A stretch of 64,000 bases of DNA from positions 92,330 through 156,329 of the forward strand of contig NMRA01000437.1 in the NCBI GenBank assembly GCA_002633005.1. Reading direction: 5' to 3'. The notes beneath the pieces were generated by a model. That model was not told the origin of the DNA. It ran no database searches and saw only the letters and a list, made by a program, of their open reading frames with translations. Source of the DNA: Phoronis australis. Lineage: Eukaryota > Phoronida > Phoronidae. Below are positions 47,401 through 59,900 of the stretch, piece after piece; position 1 is the first letter of the stretch; each line of letters starts with the position of its first letter. A program made the position numbers and the translations under genes.

Positions 47401-50400
47401 CTAGGGTTTGTCTTTGATGTTATGTTTTTTTTCTGCCACTGCAGGGTCATTCCGCTGTGATTTTGAGAATGGTCTGGGCAAGTGGGTCATTGCAGATGAT
47501 GCAGATTTTGAGTGGAAAATTCACTCAGGCCGAACACCAACTCCGAACACAGGACCCTCGTCAGACCACTTGGGCAATGTTACTGGTAAGCCGTGCATGA
47601 GTTCGAATTTTGTAGTTTTAAATTTTGTGAGATGTTCACAAATGCATAACGAAGCCCAGCCCAGAAACCAGTTAGGGCATATATGAGACATTTGTTATAC
47701 AGTTATGATTATGGTTAGTAATCAAAGATAAAAAAGGAAAAAACTTTTTAAGTGTCCTCAATGACATGTGAATTGCAGTGGACACAGCATGGGCGGCACA
47801 CCATAGGGGCTGGAGGGGCTATAGCCCCTTCCAGTGCCCATGCACTTAAGGTACACTCATGTCATGAACAGATCCACTACAAGGAGAAACTATAGCAACA
47901 CTGTATTTATCCACCTTCACTCTTATCAGACCTCTATTGTGAGTCAGCATGCGTGAAAAATTGGCTGATAAGCCACCTCTGCATCTACTTTTGGCTGAAT
48001 AGATGACCAGGCCATAAAATGATAATTAGCCAAGACCAGTTGAATAGTGCTGCATGAAATAGTTAATACCTCCAGGGCAATTTTGAAAAAGTGGGCATCC
48101 TCTGCTAGTCTTGGCTTATAGCCTTTTAAGAAACCACCTGTGATTTTCTGGATTATGCAAACAATAAAATTGGAACGTTTTCATTTCCGCCATCCTTATA
48201 GGTTATGGAAGCAAGCAAAAATTGGCAACAATCCGTATGTGCAACAACAAAATACATCGCAGCAACACCAAGTCGTGGTGCCAAGCTGTGTACCCTTATT
48301 CACCCTAATTAGCGCCCGGGTGCTTAGAAAAAAATCATTTTAGGGGGAGGGGGCTCTTGTTCTAGCCTAAGGTGGTTGAAGCCTGGTCTGCGAAACGAGA
48401 GATCGGAAGCTAAGATTCATCAAATTTACGCTCTGCGACGTATCTGTAACCTATGAAAGTCTTGCTACGAAATTGTGTTGCATTGCTATCAAAGTTCGTT
48501 GCTAAATTACGATCATTTTTCAAAAAAAGTGCTGAAATCCCGACTGATGCGTTACTGCCTCGTAATGGTCGATAGGGCAAATTGAATTCTTGAATAAAAA
48601 TACAGTTTTGACTCAAGAAATTACCTGAAATTCTGCTTAAGTTTTCCAATTAGCGTCCCTAAGATTTTTAGGCTCCTGTGAAGTTGGGATTAATCTGAGT
48701 TAGATCGTACCCCGCAACAAGAGAAAATCTCTGGACAAACCCACACATTGTTGTCAGGTGACGTTTGTTTTGAAGTTCATCTGGTCTGCATGTGTGTGAG
48801 CGAGCGAGTAAACGCAATGTAACGATCTAGGTGTGTATTTTTAACTAAAGAAATTGACTCGAGCATTAAAACAGAACATGTTTTATTTAGCACTTGCTGG
48901 TCTCATCTGCTAAAAACGTTCGAGAATTGTCTCGGTAAGGATGACTGGATACGTGACAGCCTAACATGTATTTTTCGGGAGATTCGGGGTGTAATAGTGT
49001 TCCAAAGTGTTCACTATCAGTGGGTCAGTTTGACTTTAAAAACACCAATCATGACTAACCAAGTAATTTCTCTTAAAAATAACGTAAAAGTTTTTACGGT
49101 ATTAGAAACTTTCGGAAAACAGTGCCAATATTTATTTCAGCCATTGCTGTGCTACTCATTTCATGAATAGGTTGTTCCCAACTAATGTCTTCGATGACAT
49201 GTAGCGTGCGCTGCCTGGCCACGTGGTTCTAACACTGGTCAACTTTTTCACGAAGAAATGACGAGTAGAACTACCCGGGCGGTGTGAAATTTTGGGGTCT
49301 AGCAGAGACACACAGTGGTACCTAGTTAGCTGTATGAAGACTATCGTGTTTCTGTCAATAATAACGGCATGTTCTAAAGTTTCTTAATGTTCACTGTACT
49401 TCAGGAAAATATCGACAAGATTTCCCGCGGATCCTGTGTTTTGTATTCATACGCACACTCGCAGTGAATCACATCTCGGAAATCTCAGATTTGACGGGAT
49501 GACAATGAATGAGAATACTGAAATTTAAGAACGTCGTTTTAGAGCTTCTAATAAAGGTATTTTGAATATTACAGTGCATATGTCTTCGAAATCTAAATAA
49601 CACACCGAGTAGATCTACACTTATATTGTCCTAACTTGGGTCCTATATTTTTGTATTCGTGCGCGCCAAATGAAAGGAATCGTGAGTGTTGCGTTTTTGC
49701 AAAATCTCTTATCCTGGGCCGTTTTGAAAAATTCAAAATTGTCCCAACATTTTTTTCGCTTCTCTTTTCAAATATTACACTCAAAACTAAGTAAAACGCT
49801 CTCCAGAAAAAGTACGGTCATCTAGGCTAGATTGTAATCAGTTGAACTTATCCGCATCAGCGAAGCCAGTTATCCTCGCTCGTGACTCGATGAATAGAGC
49901 AGCTAAGCGGGATCCCTTTGATCGTAAGCTGAGCGCGACACAGCCAAGGTGGATAAATACGGTCTAGTTCAGTCTGTCAAGCCCCACAGTTTTCCCTGAT
50001 CAGTGGGGTTTGGCGTAATCTCGTTTAGTGGGAATGTATATGGCATGCTTTACATGCCAGAAAGATTCCCACTAAACGAGATGACGTCAAACCCCACTGA
50101 TCAGGGAAATCCGTCTGGTAAACAGAAAACAAATTACTGTTGTTCAATGTTGCCACTTTGTAAACATACAGAACCTTGGTTGTCTTGGAAAGACATTTTT
50201 CCACGTCAATTATCCATGTAACGAAAGATAGCGATTAGATGTAAGTGACCCAGAATATTAGTCTGCATCTTGAGTCGTGTCCACATTACGAGTTGCCCTA
50301 GAACAATGTACTCTTGTACAATTTGTCTCTGTTCAGTTGAACATCCGCAGTTCACACCCTGAGCAACCAAACAGCTGGTTATTACCCCCACCTTGTGTGC

Positions 50401-50903
50401 AGGTGTGTGTCCGCACTATGACTTGCGTTGGGGCAAGTTACCCTACCTCAATAAGGCGTGATAAGTTGTCACACGTGTGTTAGCTTGTCCCAGTGCAAAT
50501 AGGGTTCACATTATGACTAAACCTGGTGACAAGCCATTCCGGGAATAAGCAACAAATTGCTGTAGAAGGGATGAACTTGGTGACCGCTATTAGCCATGGC
50601 GACACAACTCCTAGACCTCACTCTTCTTCAGGTGCTCTCTTCATTTTCATTTATTCATTAACTTTTTACAAGTAAGGGCTTTGCAACATTTTTCAGCCAA
50701 GTATTTGCTGTTTGAGTCCTCTTCATTGACCGATGGTTGGAGAGCTCGCTTTATTAGTCCGGAACTTACTACACAAGCTGGTAGTGCATGCAGGGTAGGT
50801 TCTAATTATTATAATCATTGTTATTATCGTTGTTTTTTTATAATAACAATAGCAATACTAGTAGTGACAATGGCAATGATGATAATGATAATGATTATGA
50901 TGA

Positions 50904-50941
<38 letters not shown>

Positions 50942-53900
50942 TTATTAATACTAACAATAATATTGATAATGATAATAACTAAGTAATGATCATTATTTTA
51001 TTTTTTAACTAAAATAATAATACTTATTTTTATTATTATTTTAATTATTACTATAATTGTATTGTTATTGGTATTGCTATTGCCATACCTATTGTTATTA
51101 AATTTGTGTTCAGTTTGTCATACTTTACTGTAAAACAGTTATGTACTGTCTGACTTATTACTTTATGTCTTTAACTAGTTAGTGAATGTTTTAATTTTTT
51201 CTTTGCTGCAGTTGACTTAAAAACTATTCATTTGCTTGAAGAAATATTTACGGCATTTGTCAAAATTAACACTTAATGTTTGGCTTACTGGCTACCTCCC
51301 TAATCAGTTTCAGTCACGCAACTTCAATTATGGCCTCACCACTAATAGTTGAGATTTGATCCTTAAAATTTCATTGATTTAAACTAATTGCCTAGTAATT
51401 TGTGCGTGGTTCGTTACTGTAGGCCTCAGCTAATCACTACTTTACTCTATTTTATGTTATTTATTCATCAAATTGTACATATTAACTAATTTATACTAAT
51501 TTTTTTATTTATTATCTTTTCAATCTAATTGTGTATAGCTGTCTGTATTTTACTTCATGTAATTATTTCCGACTGGATCCACTTCAAAATCAGTGTATGC
51601 ACCGAAGTGGTCACCCATTCTTTTAAAGAAGTTTAAATAAATAAATAAATAAATGCAGTTTGGACATTGTGACTTCTTTTCCGATAGTTTACAATTTGAG
51701 CTGCAACATTATGGACATTGTGACTTCTTTTCCGATAGTCTACAATTTGAGCTGCAACATTATGGACATTGTGACTTCTTTTCCGATAGTCTACAATTTG
51801 AGCTGCAACATTATTTTACTTTAGATTCGTTTCTATCACCACATGTTTGGACAAAATCATCTTCTAAACGTTAGTGTGGCTGACGTTTTGAGTACGAGAA
51901 AGGAAGTCATTTGGTCCCTGTCTGGGAATCAGAACAACACGTGGCACTTTGAAGCATTGGATGTTGGAAGATATTTTACATTCTTTCAGGTATGACACTT
52001 TGAAACTACTGCACACAGTGGCTTCTCTCAAGATAAAGAAAAGTTTTGTTAACTAGAGTAACTAACATTTTTAAAACTTGTAAATCCATGTGTTTGTATA
52101 TTTTTTCACATTTGTTTACAAGATATCTTATAATTTTCCCGTGAAACATGCTTCAAACCCAAAATCCTGTTGTTTTTTATGTTTTGTAAACTAGGGAATT
52201 TAATTTTTTTGTTTCGAAATTATGTACAACATAACAATGTCTGGGAATTGTCTTACTCTGTTTTGGCTGTATTTATGCCACAATAAACATCTTGCAGCCA
52301 CTCTATTGATCATTTCCCAAGCCAAAAAAAGAACTACCAACGACACTTTCTGAAAGAATGTACAACCACTTGACCATGTCTATTGCAAAGTGATCGTCTA
52401 TCAACTCTTGCTAAATGAATTGATGGATTTTCTTATTTTTTGTTAAATGTAAAAAAAAAAGAAATGTTAAATAATGTGGAATTGTAGTACTACTGAAATC
52501 CGTTTGAAATCCATTCCTGTCCGTTTTACACAATCATGGAAAACTGGTGTATCTGGAAGCAAGCATTCTGGACTTGTTGTATGACACTTCGGTTTCATTT
52601 CAGATTATCTTTGAAGGAGTAAGAACTGGTTATCGTTCAGATATTGGACTTGATGATCTATCACTCTCTCCAGGCTGCCTTACTGGCTCAGGTACCTGTG
52701 TGGGGATTATTACTCTCATCATACTGATATCTAAACACAGTTGTTTTTACCTTCATTTCCATGATCAGTTGGTCAATTTACACATCACCCTCTTGCCTAC
52801 TTACATTGGCACAGCGCTTTGGTTGGTCATTTCTCTGACCATATTCAGGTGTTACAATGTTTATAGAAGAACGAGCAGTGGTGTATGGTACACTCATGCT
52901 GATCAATGATGAGAACTATACTTTTTTCCTGGCGAAAGCTGTCTCAAAGTGGTTTTAAAGTCCTTCTCTCACACGTTGTTAACCCTTATTACATGGTTAG
53001 AAGATGTTATAAGGATCCAAGAAGTACCTACCCAAAAACTAATACACGATCCGTACTCGAAAAAAGTTTAAATGAACGCGCCACTCACGATTCGCACCCA
53101 AAAAAACACCGCCATTTTGAACTTGCCGCGAACCCGGAAGTACAAATCATTCAGGAACCCAGGCCGAGAAAACGCCGTCAGTGCGACTGGAGCAGTGCCT
53201 GTACTGTTACCAGCCAGCAAACGGGGATAAAATAATCGACAGCGCGCCTTAATTTTAATAAAATCAAACTACGGAAATTTTATTGAATTTGCTGAAGAAA
53301 TGTGGCGAATAAATTTTGACAGAAATTATTTTGCTAGACTCGTGACCACAGCCTATCGGACCCGGTGCGGATCGAGACCAGACACTGGCGAACGGTGAAT
53401 GCATGCGGTTGCAAGCTGTTTTGTCGAAGTAAAATGGTCAAATGATAAATGCTGCATATATTCAAGGGTAGTTTCAGATACTTGCATGAAATTACGGGCT
53501 GGTTAGTCCTGTGTAACACTGCCGCGGCAGACTTTAGTTAGCCTCAGTCACCAGCAACCAGTGAAGACTATAGTCAAAATACAGCTTGTTAGTAGGCCTA
53601 TACAGGCGTGCGTTCAGTAGACGCTAGGACCTACGCTAGGACCTAGCTAAAACCTAGTCAAAGTCACGTGTTCTTATTCAAAATACACGGCGAAATCTCA
53701 CGTATTCTCGCGAAGTCTTGCTTTTTAGCGAGGTCCTAGCGTTACTGAACGGTAGACAGCTTTGCGCCAAGACTACCCTTAGGCCTAACTGGTCGCTGGC
53801 CACAAACACAAAAAACACGAAAATTGAACAAAGTTTCTTTTTTGTAGCAACGTTTGTCAAAATGTATCAACGTTAAATCTTCACAAATTACAAAGTAGCC

Positions 53901-56900
53901 GATTGAACATGCCTTTCAGTTCAGCAAAAGTCGACATTGTAGGTGCCGCCAGAAATGAGACGAAGTCCAACGGGAATTGTGAGCACATTTATCACTTAAT
54001 GAGTAACAACTGCGAGGCTGAAATTTGGTGAACACTGCTAAATCGTGCAGAATAGTAAGTAAAGATATGTCTAACTAAATTTTACCGTAATTTGTTGGCG
54101 AAAACAATTTACACAAAGTTTTAAACTCGTAACTCATCCCGCTGTCCTCCAATATGGCCGACGCGATCCAAACAAAATGACCCAAATTTCGCCACAAAAC
54201 TTGCAATAACTTTACAGTGCTTGCCCCGATTTTGATACTTTTTCGATTTTTACTGAGTAGAATGTACTACCTTTCCGATGATAGCAAAGTACTTTTTCAA
54301 AACGAGGAAAAAAATAAAACCGAAAAAGAATAGGTTCGACCCATATTGGTTCCTAGGTTCGACCGGCCTACGTAAGGAACTAAATACCAATGCTATTTTA
54401 ACATACTAAGTACGCGTAACATTCCAAAAAAAAATCAACGACCACAAACTACAAACTATAAATACACTAAATATGCAAACGAATCACGATATATTACTAA
54501 TAAAACAAAATAATGAAGACTTTTCGAGCAAGCCATAGCACATTCAGTTACAAGGAAAAAATGACGGCGTTCAGGACAAGTTCTTGAACTGATGAGCCGG
54601 AAATGTGGGTACGGAAATAACCGATGACAACCGGTAATCATACGCTCAGAGAGAAGGGTCAAATACGGTTAAAAAATCGCTTTTGGCAAGAAAGGCGAAA
54701 AGAATATAAAGAAAGGGTGTCGAAAATAAGAATTTATGTAGTAAGTATTTTCGGATACTGGAACCACATGGGCAGTTTGCAAGAAGGACTTTAAGAACAC
54801 AAGACAATTATGTGAACTAATGTAGACATCATTAATAGTGCGCAAGGTATGCAGGAAGTTAATGGCTGTCCTACTCTTAAAAAACTTCCTTAAAATGAAC
54901 CATACAATGTTTTCTGCAGTCATGATCTATAGGAGATTCAGGTAATTTTTGAAGTGGCGTGCCGGCTTAATGGAGTAAAGTTCTGTCTGTTGATGATTGT
55001 GAAGGGATCCCTTGCCACCCTCTGTTGTTAAAAGTGAGTCAGACCTCTTTGTCTGCTGCAGTATCTTAAATTATGGCTGGCACCAGTCGTTGTGTTTCCG
55101 TATCTGTAGTCTTTGCAGATGGAGCTTTCTTCCAAGGTTGATCAGTTGCGCCCAAATTTGAAAATTAGCCAGTTTGAAGTTCGTCTCAATTCTTCTAATT
55201 TAGTTATCGCCCAAGGTTGAACACGCACAGCAATTAATTTTGGGAAAATAATTGCCAATATGTATCATCGAGTTGAACTACTTGACCTGAGAAATTAAAT
55301 GGGGAAGACATTCATATAATTCAGGAAGTTGTGCGCGTGGGGTCGTTTTATCTGAAGTGATATTCCTGATCTTAATCTTAATTAATTTTAAGGAAATTGA
55401 ATTCCTGAGTTTGTTCATAAAAGTATTGAAAGGAACATATCATATTTTTGAAATCTTTGATTACCACAGAATCTTTTTATGCTCACAAAATATTGTCTTC
55501 AGGGCCCAGTTGCATGAAATTTATACGCTGTGTAGCAACAATGACGTCGCATTATCACGCGCCACGTTATTGTTGAACACGGAACCTGACATCATGCAAC
55601 AATCAAACTCATCCAGCGAATAATTTTGAAGTTTTATGCAACCCAGCCTAGATGTTCAATATCATGCATCTGTGTTATTTCTAAAAAATCTGCATTTTGT
55701 AGAGACTCATGATTTCCATAAATATGATTTTTTGTTTGAAACTTGCAAATTTGGTTGTATTCTCTTAGTTACAAAAAAATGTTGCTCAATACAAGAAACC
55801 GACTTATCAAATTTGGTGCGAAAAATTGCCATGTTTCTGTAAAATTCGTTTATCACCATGAAAACTCAACAATCATGTTTTTAGAAGAGATGGAAATTAT
55901 GTAATGGAATTTTGGGCATTGCTTTCGTGCACATAAAAACATGAATCATTTTCTGAGTCTTTTTAATACAGCTTTAAAAGCTATTTTAAGTAATTCAATC
56001 CTAAGTTCTTTCTTGCAATTCATTACATTGTTTGTTGGTTGTTAAGTTGGGACTGTGAACAGTTTTCAAGCTGATGCCATTTGTTATGTTCAATTCTTGT
56101 AAACAAATGCAGCATCACATTTGCAGTGCCACGTCTATAGCTGATTGCTATGGCGGGATGTAGGCACTTGATAAAGCAGGTCCCAACATTTAGGCTCGTA
56201 GACGCTCGTGACTCGATTGTCCTTTGATTTTACAACGATTTTGACATGACGATGTCATTTCAAATGTTTTTACTGATTGGCTTGTGGCCACTCATTAATT
56301 AAAGTAACACTTTTTGTTCTAGTTCCTCCGCCTGTAAGGACGGTAAAGTTGGTTGATGGTTTTGCGTCCAATGAAGGGCGTATCGAGGTGTATCATAACG
56401 GCAAGTGGGGGACAATATGTGATGATAGATTTGGAATGCCGGATGCTAACGTTGTGTGTAAAGAATTAGGTAATATGTTTGTGTGTGAGTGTGTGTGTGT
56501 GTGTGTGTTGATCTCATAGAAGTTGTGTCCAGTTGGGCAATTACCCTGGTGCAATTCCATTTTTCTAATTTTGGTTGACTACCTTTCTGCAAAATTTGTT
56601 TTTATTACATTTAATGTTGTATATTAAATAAGGTCTAAAATTATCTCAGTTTATTTTATTGTGAGATTTGACTTTACGTCATTCTACCATTAGCATGTGC
56701 TTGGAAATGAGTGAAATATATTGACGAATGGGGATCAAATTTTAAATTATGAGATGTCATGTTTTACCATCTGTTTGTGGATTATCTGCTGGGGACGTAG
56801 TATTCATGACCAACCATCAAGGCTTGTAATTTTCCGCGGAAACGCGGATTTCCGCTTTTTTCAAATGTTCTGTCTGCGCATTTTATTATATTTCCGCGTA

Positions 56901-59900
56901 AAAAAAAATCAGATTTGATATAAAATTTCCGCGGCAAATTCCTTTCTTACCGCGGCGTTGCCGATGACATTCACCTCGAAAAGCAGAAGTTGCTCTTTAT
57001 GTTTCGGAGGAGCATAAATTGTCAACATTGCCGGGGCATCTGGGATTTTCAATGGCATCTCGTGTTATTGTAAACCGCGGTGACAAATACTACGGCTCTG
57101 CAGCCAAAAATGTGTGGGGGTGGGAATGGATGGACTAGCTAAAAAGGCGCAGACGCATGCTACTGATGGTGGTAACATTTTTTTTTTATTTTATTTTTTT
57201 TTTAAATTTTTAGTCCTCCCGATTTTTGTCGGCGAAAGGTTCACATCAACTACTGGGTAGCGTGCATGTTTTGGGCCGCGTTTTTTGTCATTGGTCATTC
57301 CAAGCCCTGAACCATACATCTGTATCTCATACAATGATGTTGATGCGACATGTCTAAAAAGTTGTTTTTAGTTTTGTTCATGTGCCGTTGAATTGAATCA
57401 ATGCCAGGCTTTGTGTGGATGAGACTTAGGGGCAACTCCAGGTGCCAGCCTGGGTCAGTTTTGGTGACCTTGGCCTCACTTTCAAGGTCGTATTGAGAAA
57501 ATCAAGTTTTGACTTTGGAAATATTGGGCGTGCGAGGGAGCTTTAGATTTTGTTCTGAGACGTATTTCGATGTTCTCCAGTTGCCAGTCAATTTAATAGA
57601 TTTGGCTTCTTTTTCAAGGTCACAGCAGGAAGATCAAGTTTTTACTNGGACATGCGCAATCGTTAAATCGATTCGGTTGCAACTCCGCTATTGAATCAAT
57701 GCCAGGCTTTGTGTGGATGAGACTTAGGGGCAACTCCAGGTGCCAGCCTGGGTCAGTTTTGGTGACCTTGGCCTCACTTTCAAGGTCGTATTGAGAAAAT
57801 CAAGTTTTGACTTTGGAAATATTGGGCGTGCGAGGGAGCTTTAGATTTTGTTCTGAGACGTATTTCGATGTTCTCCAGTTGCCAGTCAATTTAATAGATT
57901 TGGCTTCTTTTTCAAGGTCACAGCAGGAAGATCAAGTTTTTACTTAAAACATTGCTGCAGTGCAATATCCCTAGAAAGAAACTTTACATTTGGTTGATAA
58001 GGTGCCCACAGGTGTAGTAGGTGGGCCTTCTTCAGGGGCCAATCGATTTTTGCACTCTTTTCCAGATCATGAGCCGGTATGCTTTAGATTGAATTCATAT
58101 TTTGCTCAAAGAAGTAGGTGAGGAGTCTCCAGGTAGAAGTTGGTTTTGGTGACCTTGAGATCCGCACAAGCGACTCTAAACTTTCATTGGACCATGCAAT
58201 TGATCAAAGTTCTTTGAAAGACGCGTTGGTGATCTGATAACAAGAGCTTGTTGTCATTACAATTATTTCTCATCGTTGAAGATTTCCAACGTCTTGTTAG
58301 GCCTAGAATTGTCGGAGCATACCGCCGTTAATCTGAACATTGTTGCTACCACTTTTTCAAGCGCTGAACACTGATTTTGAATCTTTGAATATCAAATATC
58401 TTTCCCTTTGGCATTTTTTAGGTTTTTCCAGCGCACATAGGGTTCATGGTAACTCTTTCTTTGGGCCAGGTCAAGGTGTCATTTGGCTGGATGATGTAGA
58501 GTGCTTTGGGTTTGAGTCCAGTATCAAGAATTGTAGACACGGAGGTGAGTTGCTGAGGATGTTTGCCATCAGTGACTCCTTCATTATATGCTTTTAATTA
58601 TTGCATATTGGCTGATTACTAAGGTTCCTACTGATGGAAAACCTAAAGAACCACCGTGAAAATTCGACTCCACAATTGACCTGTTAATACATGCGTTGAC
58701 TGTAAATTTACAAATTTGTACTTGAATCAGGCAGCGTGGTTGGTTGAATTCCCGTCTGAGTCGAAGCCAAGCCTGAGATCCTGAACTCTGGTGTTTATAA
58801 GTAGCACCAAGCTGTTTTTAATTCAATATCATATTGCACATGCTCCAGGATGGGGGGTCCATAACTGCGAGGAAGACCACTCTGAGGACGCTGGCGTGAA
58901 CTGCACCATAACTGAAGGTGCTGGAAGAATACGCTTGAAGGATGGGGACTCGAGGAAGATGGGGCGACTAGAAGTATGGCATAATGATACATGGGGCACA
59001 GTCTGTGATAAAGGATTCACCTGGAGAGAAGCCAGTATGTAGTGTAGACAATCGTCTTCTGTGATGGTATACACACGTGGGGGAAACAAACTGTTACCAC
59101 AGGCTACAGCTTTACCACGAACCTGAACTCTGACCGCACTCGCACTCTTACCATGAAAATTTTTTGTACAGTTCTCGTGAATGAAGTCGCGAAGTTCCAT
59201 AAAACGTATTACAAATCTCTGATTTCAGACCACAGGTCAGTGGTGTTTGACTGTCAATTGTTCAGAGTGAGAGTGCTTTACGCTCAGAGTTTTACGTGTG
59301 TGGTGTTTTGATGAAGATGGTAAATGCACCAAGTTTGTGACATGAGTTCCGCAGCTCTTGGTAAAATGTTGTTTCCATCCCCTAACAGTAGTTTTCATTA
59401 TAAAAACAAACTTCAATATTGGTATATTTTCAGTTCAGAGCTTGTGACTGACAAAGTTTATTTCATGTGCCTGTGTCATACACTTACTAATTTAAAACTT
59501 ACAGATGCCATCATGGCATCTCTAAGTTATGGTATTTAATTTTGCTGCACCCTTTTGTGGCCTTCTAAAACAATCATAATTGTTGATCACTCTTTGTATC
59601 TTTGCTGTTTGTGATGTACTCTGTGAGCATTGCTTTTGTTTCACTCTTCAGATGTTGTCTGTCGTCAGTTGGGACACTCGGCAGCCTCTGATATGCGACG
59701 TTTTATTCAGACAAGTGACTCAGTACCAATCTGGTTAGACATGGTGCGTTGTCTTGGTAATGAGTCATCAATCACTCATTGCAACCACGCCCCTTGGGGA
59801 GTATCTACGTGTGATCATGGCCGGGTAAGCTAATAGCCTCGTTTTAGCCCTCCAGTACACAATCAACTTTGTGCAAGCCAATGATGCTGTCAAGTTCATG

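Noticed and set aside
51653-51874. Open frame encoding three 17-residue repeats
   Set aside because: Arises only because the 51-bp tandem repeat is a multiple of three. It is in a different frame from MAM exon 6 and is intronic.
52906-53235. 109-codon plus-strand frame after MAM
   Set aside because: Basic, low-information sequence with no domain and no acceptor/donor pair fitting the phase 1 borders.
58829-59200. 123-codon minus-strand frame
   Set aside because: Antisense shadow of SRCR exon 10.
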